Source of the DNA: Spirochaetota bacterium
Lineage (GTDB): Bacteria; Spirochaetota; Spirochaetia; SPDA01; B32-G16
Direction: 5' to 3'
Length of the DNA: 40,847 bases
NCBI GenBank assembly: GCA_003645645.1
Contig: QNBH01000009.1
Span: 1 to 40,847, forward strand
Position 1 is the first letter of the stretch, and every line of letters begins with the position of its first letter. The notes beneath the pieces were generated by a model that saw nothing but the letters and a program-made list of their open reading frames with translations, did not search any database and was not told the origin of the DNA. Below are positions 1 through 7,376 of this stretch, in pieces. The position numbers and the translations under genes are program-made.

Positions 1-24
1 GCATAATATACACAGGAGATTCAA

Positions 25-603
25 ATGGAACCGAAAAAACCACCACAGGTCGGAAAAAATATTCAGAAGATAAGGAAAAATCACAAAATGACTCTCGATG
101 TACTTGCAGAGAAAAGCGGGGTATCCAAAGCAATGCTCTCGCAAATAGAATCCGAGAAGGTTAATCCCACCATTGCCACCATATGGAAAATTGCCCAGGG
201 TCTGGACGTGGAGATAAATGCCCTTTTTTCAGGCCAGGAAGAGATGCTAAGAAAGTTCGAGATAAGCAGGAAAAACGATATTACCAAACTCGATACAGAT
301 GAAAACAACGTTCATATAAGGGTTTTTTCTCCCATTTCCATGGCAGAAGACCTGGAAATGTATATGTTTATTCTGGAGCCAAAGAAAGCACATTACTCTG
401 CACCCCATGCACCCCGCACAGAGGAGTTTTTAACTATTCTGGAAGGAAGATGCAGGGTTACAGCAGGAAGCAAGACGGAGATTCTCGAAGAAGGTGATTT
501 TATCTATTACCATGCAGATATAGAACATAGTCTCGAAAATCTTTCTGAGGGAGAGACTAAAATCTATATGGTTGTACGATTTAAGAAATCTTCCTGGGAA
601 TAA
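25..603 (+). CDS. XRE-family regulator with C-terminal cupin domain
   Basis: This 192-residue protein has an N-terminal XRE-type helix-turn-helix (about residues 13-68; LAEKSGVSKAMLSQIE is the classic recognition-helix pattern) and a C-terminal cupin barrel (about 97-190; EFLTILEGRCRV and EEGDFIYYHADIEHSLEN). Proteins of this layout are dimeric DNA-binding repressors or activators whose cupin senses a small ligand. They often control amino-acid, polyamine or sugar metabolism. An AGGAG ribosome site lies just before the ATG. The upstream neighbour is outside the window and downstream lies decayed DNA, so the target genes cannot be inferred. The family call is firm; ligand and regulon are unknown. 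Confidence 0.9.
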   Translation: MEPKKPPQVGKNIQKIRKNHKMTLDVLAEKSGVSKAMLSQIESEKVNPTIATIWKIAQGLDVEINALFSGQEEMLRKFEISRKNDITKLDTDENNVHIRVFSPISMAEDLEMYMFILEPKKAHYSAPHAPRTEEFLTILEGRCRVTAGSKTEILEEGDFIYYHADIEHSLENLSEGETKIYMVVRFKKSSWE

Positions 604-666
604 TATAGACTTTTAAATAGTAGTACCCCGGGCAAGTGCAATAATTTCCCCCGGTTTCTTTGAAAG

Positions 667-936
667 CTATGGCTGTTTCCATTTTAGTCTTTTAAAGCAG
701 ATAAAATCTGTATCTGTTGAATAGAGGGCACAATCCCGCTGAATTACCAGAGCAGCCAGATGTGCATAGGTAGTTAGATTTCCGGCTGTACCGGTTTGTT
801 TCAGAAGCTTCTCCACCATCTCCCAGTGACCTTCCCGCGGAGTAATGATTCGCACAGTGGGTCGAGCGAGCCTGCCATAAAAAAAATCTGGCCACGCATG
901 CTTGCAGAAAAGACACAAACAATCGAGGATTCGTAC
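667..936 (-). pseudogene. vapC: vapC toxin remnant (PIN domain, N-terminus lost)
   Basis: The frame following the vapB remnant encodes only the C-terminal half of a PIN-domain ribonuclease: RPTVRIITPREGHWEMVEKL, then GNLTTYAHLAALVI, then ALYSTDTDF and a KWKQP end. In VapC proteins of this clade the middle motif is normally GNLxTDAHLAALA, whose Asp is one of the acidic metal ligands; here it is Tyr. The first ~50 residues with the leading catalytic Asp are missing and there is no ATG after the vapB stop. The family is recognised from the motifs. Loss of function is inferred from truncation plus the Asp-to-Tyr change. Confidence 0.75.
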
Positions 937-1176
937 TTATTCTGAGACCAATTCATCGGCAACCTGACCCAATTTATCAAGGTCATACCCTGGTTTGGAT
1001 TTGAAAGATCGAGGTTGAGTCTGGTATCTTTGTTTTTTTGTTGTTTGTTTTTCCATTACCTAAAAACCGATTTGCAGCGCCTGGTTTCTCATGGCTTTAA
1101 GGGGAATGTTTTTTTCTGCTGTCTTGCGTTTTAAGGTTATCAATAAATTATCATCAACTGTTATTATTGTTCTCGT
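937..1176 (-). pseudogene. vapB: vapB antitoxin pseudogene (start lost, in-frame stop)
   Basis: Read on the minus strand from 1176, one frame gives (T)RTIITVDDNLL, then LKRKTAEKNIPLKAMRNQAL and QIGF, then a TAG stop, then in the same frame VMEKQTTKKQRYQTQPRSFK and SKPGYDLDKLGQVADELVSE before TAA. The first half is a ribbon-helix-helix VapB domain (normal form: MRTTITVDDDLL...PLKEVLNEALRLGL). The second half is the usual toxin-binding tail (YRTQPRSF...PGxDLDKL). The expected ATG is ACG, two in-frame TAA codons stand directly upstream, and no ribosome site is visible. A 39-residue piece from the ATG at 1056 could still be made, but it would lack the DNA-binding half. Confidence 0.75.
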
Positions 1177-1199
1177 TTATTAAGAATTATGCCAGATAA

Positions 1200-1247
1200 T
1201 TACATCGTCAAGATGCTAAAATTATTACATCAAGATGATTAAAATTA
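1200..1247. repeat. Tandem duplication of 25/23 bp
   Basis: Positions 1200-1224 and 1225-1247 are adjacent near-identical copies (ttacatc...aagatg.taaaatta); the second lacks two bases. It lies just past the pepF stop, between pepF and the dead vapBC locus. It is probably a simple slippage duplication in non-coding sequence. Confidence 0.6.
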
Positions 1248-1249
1248 AA

Positions 1250-3064
1250 TCACAATAACAGCTTCTCCATCCGGTTTACCAGGGCCTTGAATTGATCAAG
1301 TGCCTCTTCTATTGGTTCAGGACGTTCCATATCCACACCGGCCAGCCGAAGTGACTCAATAGGATAACGGGAACCACCGGATTTCAAGAAATTTAAATAA
1401 TTCTCCGTATTTTTTTCTCCGTTTTCAAGAACCTTGCGACTTAAAGCAATTGCTGCAGAAAGCCCAGTTGCGTATTTGTAAACATAAAAAGCCCTATAGA
1501 AATGGGGGATTCGCAGTCCTTCCATATCGCTAATATCCTCGAGGGTTAGCGCTTCTCCGAAATATTTCTTGAGAAGCTTCCTGTATTCTTCCCGCACTGA
1601 TTTTACTGTCAACGGGTTCTCCTGTTCTACCATACGATGCGTGCGGTGCTCAAACTCGGCGAACATGGTCTGTCTGTAGATTGTAGCTATTATATCATCT
1701 ATCTGTTTCCCTACCAGGTAAGCTTCCATCTGGGAAGAGTCAGCATTGTCGAGAAGGTATTTAACCAGAAGTTGTTCATTAAAAGTAGAGGCCACTTCTG
1801 CCTCAAAAATTGAATAGTGGTAGTGCTGGAAGGGGTTGTTTTGAGCACTGTAGAGGGAGTGCATGGAATGACCGCTTTCATGAGCCAGGGTAAAAACATC
1901 ACGAAGCACATCCTCCTTATAGTTGAGAAGTATATAGGGCTCTGCAACATAGGAGCCCGCAGAGAATGCTCCGGAACGTTTGCCGCGATTCTCGTACCTG
2001 TCTACCCAGCGTCTGTTAAGAAGCCCATCCCGAAGAGTATTGCAGTATTGCACCCCCATCGGGCGAAGAGCTTTAAGAACTACATCGACCGCCTCTTCGT
2101 AAGTATGGCGCACGTCTACTTCCGGTACGAGCGGAACGTAAACATCGTAATGGTGAAGGGTTTCCAGACTGAGGATTTTTTTTCTGAGTTCGTAGTAGTG
2201 GTGGAGAACGTCCAAATTTTTATTCACCACTTCTATCAGGTTATCGTATACCGATTCGGGAACCTTATCGGGAAAAAGAGCCAAAGCCCTTGAAGAGGGG
2301 TAACCTCTAACCCTTGCCTGGTATATATCCTGGTTAACACTCCCGGCATAAAGAGAAGCCAGGGTGTTTTTATGTTTCTCGAAAGTCTGATAAAACTGAA
2401 AGTATGCTCTTCTCCGGACTTCAATGTCTCTATGCTCCATGAAGCTCGAAAAGGTGGATTGGGATAGAGGCTTGGCGCCTTCCGGAGTCTCTACATGACC
2501 AAAATCAAGGTCCACATCTGTTAAGGCGGAAAAGGTTTTACCCGGAGTTTGATTTATTTCGATCTGCAGAGCGAGTAACTTCTCCTCGGGTTCGGAAAGA
2601 GTATATGGTTTGAAACGTAAAATCTTTTGTAAAAAGATTTTAAACTCTTTAAGCTCCTCGGTCTGGAGAAACTTTTCAATCTTCTTTTCTGGGATAGAAA
2701 GTATTTCCGGTTTCTGGTAGCTTGCAAGTGCTTCCATTTCGGTGGTAACACGCAAGTAACGGGCAAAACGTTCCTGATTCCGGCTGTCCCCGCCGTTTTC
2801 GGCGAGCCTGAGGTGAGCGTAATAGCCCAGACGCTCATCCATTAACCCTAATTCATTCATGAACTCAAGACATGAGCGAAGTTGTTCTGGAGAGGAGGCA
2901 AGGGTGCCCTTAAAGCTTCCGATACGGGGAAGTATCTTTTTAAATTGTTCTAAACCCTCCTCCCACTGCCGATCATTCTGAAACAGGCGGGAGAGATCCC
3001 ATTTATGCTCTTCCGGGATTTCATCTCTTTCCGGTATTGAGGCTATACCCATTTGGCTGTTCAT
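1250..3064 (-). CDS. pepF: Oligoendopeptidase F, M3B zinc metallopeptidase
   Basis: This 604-residue cytoplasmic peptidase degrades oligopeptides. The zinc-binding HExxH motif is seen as LAHESGHSMHS, followed by the downstream Glu helix FEAEVASTFNE that supplies the third ligand. N-terminal sequence (WDLSRLFQNDRQWEE) and the C-terminal GLRIPHFYRAFYVYKYATG block are typical of PepF. The length matches the family (about 600). It has no signal peptide. It starts 26 nt past the end of rdgB on the same strand, so the two may be cotranscribed. Full-length and intact. Confidence 0.95.
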   Translation of the reverse strand: MNSQMGIASIPERDEIPEEHKWDLSRLFQNDRQWEEGLEQFKKILPRIGSFKGTLASSPEQLRSCLEFMNELGLMDERLGYYAHLRLAENGGDSRNQERFARYLRVTTEMEALASYQKPEILSIPEKKIEKFLQTEELKEFKIFLQKILRFKPYTLSEPEEKLLALQIEINQTPGKTFSALTDVDLDFGHVETPEGAKPLSQSTFSSFMEHRDIEVRRRAYFQFYQTFEKHKNTLASLYAGSVNQDIYQARVRGYPSSRALALFPDKVPESVYDNLIEVVNKNLDVLHHYYELRKKILSLETLHHYDVYVPLVPEVDVRHTYEEAVDVVLKALRPMGVQYCNTLRDGLLNRRWVDRYENRGKRSGAFSAGSYVAEPYILLNYKEDVLRDVFTLAHESGHSMHSLYSAQNNPFQHYHYSIFEAEVASTFNEQLLVKYLLDNADSSQMEAYLVGKQIDDIIATIYRQTMFAEFEHRTHRMVEQENPLTVKSVREEYRKLLKKYFGEALTLEDISDMEGLRIPHFYRAFYVYKYATGLSAAIALSRKVLENGEKNTENYLNFLKSGGSRYPIESLRLAGVDMERPEPIEEALDQFKALVNRMEKLLL

Positions 3065-3090
3065 GATTGGATACTTTAAAAATTGATTGC

Positions 3091-3702
3091 TTAAATGTCA
3101 AGCTTGTCGATGATTGTTCTAATATGCATACCCGCTTTTCCTCGGTGTGAGATTAAGTTTTTCTCCTCTTCGGAAAGAGAGGCTACCGTTTTCCCTCTGT
3201 CGGGCAGGAGGAAGATAGGGTCATAGCCAAACCCCCCTGTTCCTTCAGGCTTCTCTGCAATTAAACCGTGTAGTGTCTCCTGAGCTATGAAAAACCTGTA
3301 TTCCCCTATGAGGAGTACCATGCAGCAAACATAAAAGGCTTCCCTTTTTTCTTTACCCTTGAGTCTCGAGAGAAGATATTCGTTTCTCTGTTTGTCGGAA
3401 AAACCTACCCCCCTACCGCTCTGTCCTGTAATGTTACTGTTTCCATAACGAGCGGAATAAATGCCCGGTTCTCCGCCTAACGCAGGTACAGATAGTCCTG
3501 AATCATCTGCAAGAACGGGCTCGCGAACAAGAGAGAACAGGGCATGTGCCTTTCCAAGGGCATTTTCGAGATAGCTCTTCCCCCTTTCCTTAAAAGAGAA
3601 AGAAAGCCCAAGATCATCGGGTGTAAGTACCGTATGAGGTGCAAATATCTTCGAGAGTTCTCTTTTTTTATGGAGATTACCGGTAGCGAGTATAATTTTC
3701 AT
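3091..3702 (-). CDS. rdgB: XTP/dITP diphosphatase (non-canonical purine NTP pyrophosphatase)
   Basis: This 203-residue enzyme hydrolyses XTP, dITP and ITP to the monophosphates, keeping deaminated purines out of nucleic acids. The Ham1/RdgB signature is present: ATGNLHKKREL at the N-terminus (substrate loop), VLADDSGLSVPALGGEPGIYSARY (metal-binding Asp pair), GTGGFGYDPIFLLPD and KNLISHRGKA. The length is normal. It lies between the sigma-like gene and pepF, all on the minus strand. Confidence 0.96.
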   Translation of the reverse strand: MKIILATGNLHKKRELSKIFAPHTVLTPDDLGLSFSFKERGKSYLENALGKAHALFSLVREPVLADDSGLSVPALGGEPGIYSARYGNSNITGQSGRGVGFSDKQRNEYLLSRLKGKEKREAFYVCCMVLLIGEYRFFIAQETLHGLIAEKPEGTGGFGYDPIFLLPDRGKTVASLSEEEKNLISHRGKAGMHIRTIIDKLDI

Positions 3703-3776
3703 AAAAAGAGCATAGCGAAAATCTTCATCGTTATAAAGGGGGATATAGCACTATAGCGCCTCGAAAGAACTAAACC

Positions 3777-4652
3777 TCATGCCGATTGCCTGTATTCAAT
3801 TCCAATTTTTCTAAGCGCATTTTTAAGATAGTAAATTCCGGAGTCTATTGAGCCTTTAGGCACTTTGAGTACATCTGCAATATCCTGATGGGTAGGAGCG
3901 AGGGGAATGCTGCGGATTTCTGATATTGCTAATTGAAGTCTCTTCTTCTCAATGAGTAATTTATCTGCAAGAAGTAATTTTTTTGCAGGTTCCGATTCAT
4001 GTAAGAGTTTCCTGTGGATGCGGTATATTTTAAAAAATTGACTGTTCCTTTTACTTTGAAGTTTCTTCAATCGTGAAATTTTTAGCTCCCTCTTACTCTC
4101 AAGGGCTTCAAGGCAGTGAAAAAGCCATTTCCGATCATATCCTGTCAGGTTGGCCACATGCTCTACCAGAGATATATTGTCCTTTGTGAGGCCCTTTAAT
4201 GTTAAATATAAAAGACGCTTGCTTATAGCCGGATCTTTTATCTTATCGTTCTTTCCTATTTGAAGAGTTTCACGAAGTTTTGGTGAAAAAGAAGGCGGGA
4301 TCTCCGCAACAGCACCGTATCTCTCCTCTTCGGTTGCCCAGAAATTGCGACAGGTAAAGACTTTTTGTTCTGTATTGGCTTTTAACTTTCTGGAGATAAA
4401 TGTTTTTAATTGCCACTTTAGAGTAACATTAAGGTAGGATTCGAAGGGTTTGCCTTGATATTTAAACCGGAAAATCATGGAAGGAATCCTGGGATAAAAC
4501 CGGCACAAAAACTCACTTCTGTCATCCTCGGAAAGATTGTGCTTTTTCCCCGGAAAGGAGTACACATGTGTGGCAACCAGCTTAACCACCTTATTCAATC
4601 CTATTCCGGTTTGTTGATACATCAATATTTCTCTGGTTAGGGGAGACAGCAT
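3777..4652 (-). CDS. Sigma-factor-like protein of unknown role
   Basis: This 291-residue protein belongs to no family I can name with certainty. Its C-terminus (about 253-287, THQDIADVLKVPKGSIDSGI) looks like a sigma region 4 helix-turn-helix. Residues ~17-92 (KVVKLVATHVYSF ... GKPFESYLNVTLKWQLKTFI) resemble a divergent sigma region 2. The middle ~150 residues are a basic linker with no recognised match. The start is supported by AAGGAG seven bases before the ATG. It could be a divergent alternative sigma factor or another DNA-binding protein derived from one. The helix-turn-helix is moderately secure; the sigma role is inference. Confidence 0.55.
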   Translation of the reverse strand: MLSPLTREILMYQQTGIGLNKVVKLVATHVYSFPGKKHNLSEDDRSEFLCRFYPRIPSMIFRFKYQGKPFESYLNVTLKWQLKTFISRKLKANTEQKVFTCRNFWATEEERYGAVAEIPPSFSPKLRETLQIGKNDKIKDPAISKRLLYLTLKGLTKDNISLVEHVANLTGYDRKWLFHCLEALESKRELKISRLKKLQSKRNSQFFKIYRIHRKLLHESEPAKKLLLADKLLIEKKRLQLAISEIRSIPLAPTHQDIADVLKVPKGSIDSGIYYLKNALRKIGIEYRQSA

Positions 4653-4870
4653 ATCAACGCTCCTTAAGCATTAAAGAAGTAGGTAATTTGTTTTAAGTTT
4701 ATTATGCAAATAGTATGCCAGAAATAGTGTGAAATAAGACTGATTTTTACTGGCACATTTACAATTGTTTACATTTAAATAGTATCAATGGAAAAGCCCG
4801 AAAAAAAATTAACCCTTGAACTTTTTTTCTATCTTTGACATTCTAATTCAACAATATTTTAAGGAGCCAT

Positions 4871-4882
4871 ATGAGTAGATGA
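4871..4882 (+). other. Three-codon minicistron ahead of fabF
   Basis: ATG AGT AGA TGA (Met-Ser-Arg-stop) begins 4 nt after an AAGGAG ribosome site at 4861-4866. Its TGA overlaps the fabF ATG in an ATGA junction. The ribosome site is close to this ATG and 12 nt from the fabF ATG. A TAG codon directly precedes the fabF ATG in frame, so fabF cannot be extended upstream. Translation of the minicistron may help deliver ribosomes to fabF. Confidence 0.4.
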
Positions 4883-6120
4883 GCGATCGAAGGATAGTTA
4901 TTACTGGAATGGGAGTAATATCCCCGAATGGTATTGGTAAGGAGGCCTTCTGGAATGCAACTATAAATGGGAAATCGGGAATTTCAAAAATAGAATCTTT
5001 TGATCCATCCAGGATACCGACAAAAATAGGTGGAGAGGTTAAAGAGTTTGATCCATCTCCATGGATCGATGAGAAGACGGAAAAAAGGGTAGATCGAAAT
5101 ATTAAGTTTGGCCTTTGCACAGCCCGAATGGCATTGGAAGATGCAGGCTTGGATTTGAGCTCCGATGAAAAAGCCCTTAATACGGGCGTTATAATAGGTA
5201 CTGCAGTCGGGGGGCAGGGATATATGCTTGAACAGGATGCCATTGTTCACCAAAAGGGCCCCATGAAGATTAGTCTTTTCTCTGCTCTGAACTCATTTCC
5301 AGACGCCTGTGCCGGACAGATCGCTCTTCTTGCAGGCATAAAGGGGCCAAACTTTGCAGTTTCAACAGCCTGTTCTTCTGCTCTGGATGCCATAGGGGTG
5401 GGCCTTAACTACCTGCGCAGCGGTAGGCTTTCATGTGTTATTACCGGTGGCAGCGAAGCACCCATATTCGAGCCTATATTTGCTGCCTTCTGCAAGATAC
5501 ATGCCATGAGTACAAGAAACGATGAACCTGAGAAAGCTTCCCGCCCTTTTGATAAAGGCAGGGATGGATTCGTTATGGGAGAGGGGGCAGGAATGTTTGT
5601 ATTGGAAGATTACGAGCATGCCCGCAAGAGAGGAGCGAAGATTTATGCCGAGATATTGGGGTACGGGACGACCTGCGATGCCTATCATATGACCATGCCT
5701 CACCCGGAAGGAGAGCAAGCCGTTCGAGCGATTAATCTTGCCCTTAAAGAGGCAGAAATATCACCGGATGAGGTCGATTACATCAATGCCCACGGTACCT
5801 CCACCCCTTTAAACGACAAAACAGAAACTCTCACAATAAAAGAAGTTTTTAAAGAAAGGGCTAAATCCATCCCTATAAGCGCTGTTAAATCGATGATCGG
5901 TCATCTCATAGGCGCTGCGGGAGCTGTAGAACTTGTTGCGAGTATTCTCACAATAGAGAGAGGAGTAATTCCGCCCACTATCAATTACGAAGAACCGGAT
6001 CCCGAATGTGATCTGGATTATGTTCCCAATCAGGCAAGAGAAAAAGATGTCAAGGTGGTGGTAAAAAACTCCTTCGGTTTCGGGGGTAAAAACTCCGTTC
6101 TTGTAATAAAGAAAGTGTAG
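4879..6120 (+). CDS. fabF: Beta-ketoacyl-ACP synthase II
   Basis: This 413-residue condensing enzyme elongates acyl-ACP with malonyl-ACP in type II fatty-acid synthesis. The N-terminal RRIVITGMGVISPNG is typical. The catalytic triad is intact: Cys in VSTACSSALDAIG, His in YINAHGTSTPLND and His in KSMIGHLIGAAGA. The glycine-rich end NSFGFGGKNSVLV is also present. It stands alone, without acpP or other fab genes, and is convergent with nrnA. Its start overlaps a three-codon upstream reading frame, which may affect translation. Confidence 0.96.
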   Translation: MSDRRIVITGMGVISPNGIGKEAFWNATINGKSGISKIESFDPSRIPTKIGGEVKEFDPSPWIDEKTEKRVDRNIKFGLCTARMALEDAGLDLSSDEKALNTGVIIGTAVGGQGYMLEQDAIVHQKGPMKISLFSALNSFPDACAGQIALLAGIKGPNFAVSTACSSALDAIGVGLNYLRSGRLSCVITGGSEAPIFEPIFAAFCKIHAMSTRNDEPEKASRPFDKGRDGFVMGEGAGMFVLEDYEHARKRGAKIYAEILGYGTTCDAYHMTMPHPEGEQAVRAINLALKEAEISPDEVDYINAHGTSTPLNDKTETLTIKEVFKERAKSIPISAVKSMIGHLIGAAGAVELVASILTIERGVIPPTINYEEPDPECDLDYVPNQAREKDVKVVVKNSFGFGGKNSVLVIKKV

Positions 6121-6136
6121 TGTTAGAGGAGAGTCT

Positions 6137-6314
6137 ACTACGAAAGAAGGCCAACACCTATGGTGGTGGTCCACCGGTTGAAAAACCGGTGGAGAGACGG
6201 GCTTAAGCCTTCTACCTTCTTTCGGAGTATACAACCACCTGAGTAATTTCTGCAATGCGGAAATTACTTAGCCCTTGCAAGGCTTGCAAAGCCTTAGGCT
6301 TTGCCTGTGGTTGT
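6137..6314. other. Highly structured non-coding region between fabF and nrnA
   Basis: Two adjacent modules, each under 95 nt, fold into branched structures. Module 1 (6137-6228) is closed by a 14-bp stem with one mismatch (6137-6150 with 6215-6228). Inside it are an 8-bp hairpin with one mismatch (6151-6169) and a perfect 9-bp stem capped by a GAAA tetraloop (6171-6192). Module 2 (6231-6314) is closed by 8 bp (ACAACCAC with GTGGTTGT). It holds a 15-bp hairpin with two G-T wobbles (6239-6271) and a perfect 8-bp hairpin with a TTA loop (6286-6304). No U-tract follows. It could be a small RNA, a palindromic repeat element or an unusual bidirectional termination region. Confidence 0.6.
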
Positions 6315-6333
6315 TAACGGCGATAGGGGAGGA

Positions 6334-7317
6334 TTAAGCAGAGTGTAAAAGCATTTCCGAAAGAGTGCTTAAGAGCCTCTTCTTTATTTCTTCCATTGAA
6401 CCCTTCCAGATAAATCCGGCTGCCTTTCTGTGGCCTCCACCACCAAACCTGTAGGCGAGCTCACCCAAATCAATACTACCGTTGGCTCTCATACCGACAG
6501 AACACGCTCCTTTCTCTTCTTCTCGAATCAAAACGACCACCTCTACAGATTCCACAGTTTGAAGAAGCTGATAAAGAGTATCGGAATCACGATTTATCTT
6601 ACCGGCCTGTTCCGTGTCTTTAATAGTCTCATAGGTGAGAAGGAGCTTCCCGTTAAAATAAGTTTCCGTTCTTGAGAGAAGCCTTCCGAGTAGTACCCTG
6701 GAATGGAGAGACCTCTGGCCATAAATCTTATGATAAATCTCGTTTGGAGAGACTCCCGATTGCACAAGGCGGGCGGTGGCTTCAAAGATATGTGAAGAGT
6801 TATTACCGAGGTGACGAAAGAAACCCGTATCAGTGCAGAGCCCAAACATTATGAGCTCTGCCTCCTCCTTTGAAGGCTTTTCACCCAGAGCCTCTATTAT
6901 CCGCTGAATGAGATAGGTAACCGAAGGGGATCCGGGCCGGATAAAGGTCAGGTCTCCGAAGGAATCGCCTGAGGAATGGTGATCGATTACTGCCACCTTA
7001 AGCCCTCTGATTGCATCAGAGAAACAACCTATCCTTTCCTCGGTGGAGCAGTCGAGAATAATTACAGCGGTTCCCGGATCAAGGCGGTCGCTCTCTTCGA
7101 TTTTAGTATTGAAGTATTTATTGAATTGGGCTATTTCGGGACGGTTAAAAGGCCCCGGTGAGAACAGTTTTGTTCTTTTCCCCATTCTCGAGAGAAAAAG
7201 ACTTAATGCAATCGCGGAGGTGATTGTATCGCCATCCGGCTCTCTATGGCTTATGATGAGAAAGCATTTGTATTCTTTTAAAAACTGCAGTAAATCTTCT
7301 GGTACCGGTTCTTCCAT
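6334..7317 (-). CDS. nrnA: DHH/DHHA1 phosphoesterase, oligoribonuclease/pAp-phosphatase type
   Basis: This 327-residue protein has the DHH-family motifs in order: ISHREPDGDTITSAIAL, AVIILDCS, VIDHHSSGDSF (the DHH signature) and LCTDTGFFRH. The C-terminal DHHA1 RNA-binding motif is GGGGHRKAAGF. The length and order match NrnA, which degrades nano-RNAs and cleaves 3'-phosphoadenosine 5'-phosphate to AMP. It is convergent with fabF across the structured intergenic region and about 60 nt downstream of the M24 peptidase gene on the same strand. The family is sure; substrate range (nano-RNA, pAp or cyclic dinucleotide products) is inferred. Confidence 0.9.
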   Translation of the reverse strand: MEEPVPEDLLQFLKEYKCFLIISHREPDGDTITSAIALSLFLSRMGKRTKLFSPGPFNRPEIAQFNKYFNTKIEESDRLDPGTAVIILDCSTEERIGCFSDAIRGLKVAVIDHHSSGDSFGDLTFIRPGSPSVTYLIQRIIEALGEKPSKEEAELIMFGLCTDTGFFRHLGNNSSHIFEATARLVQSGVSPNEIYHKIYGQRSLHSRVLLGRLLSRTETYFNGKLLLTYETIKDTEQAGKINRDSDTLYQLLQTVESVEVVVLIREEEKGACSVGMRANGSIDLGELAYRFGGGGHRKAAGFIWKGSMEEIKKRLLSTLSEMLLHSA

Positions 7318-7376
7318 AATATATTCGATCCGACGTTAAACTCTCTCCTGTCAAAGTATTTCTAAATGGGAACTTT

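Noticed and set aside
604-666. Terminator after the XRE regulator
   Set aside because: The CCCCGGG...CCCCCGG pairing contains two central mismatches and the T-run is weak.
1817-2293. Plus-strand frame opposite pepF (158 residues)
   Set aside because: Antisense shadow of pepF; no family pattern and no ribosome site.
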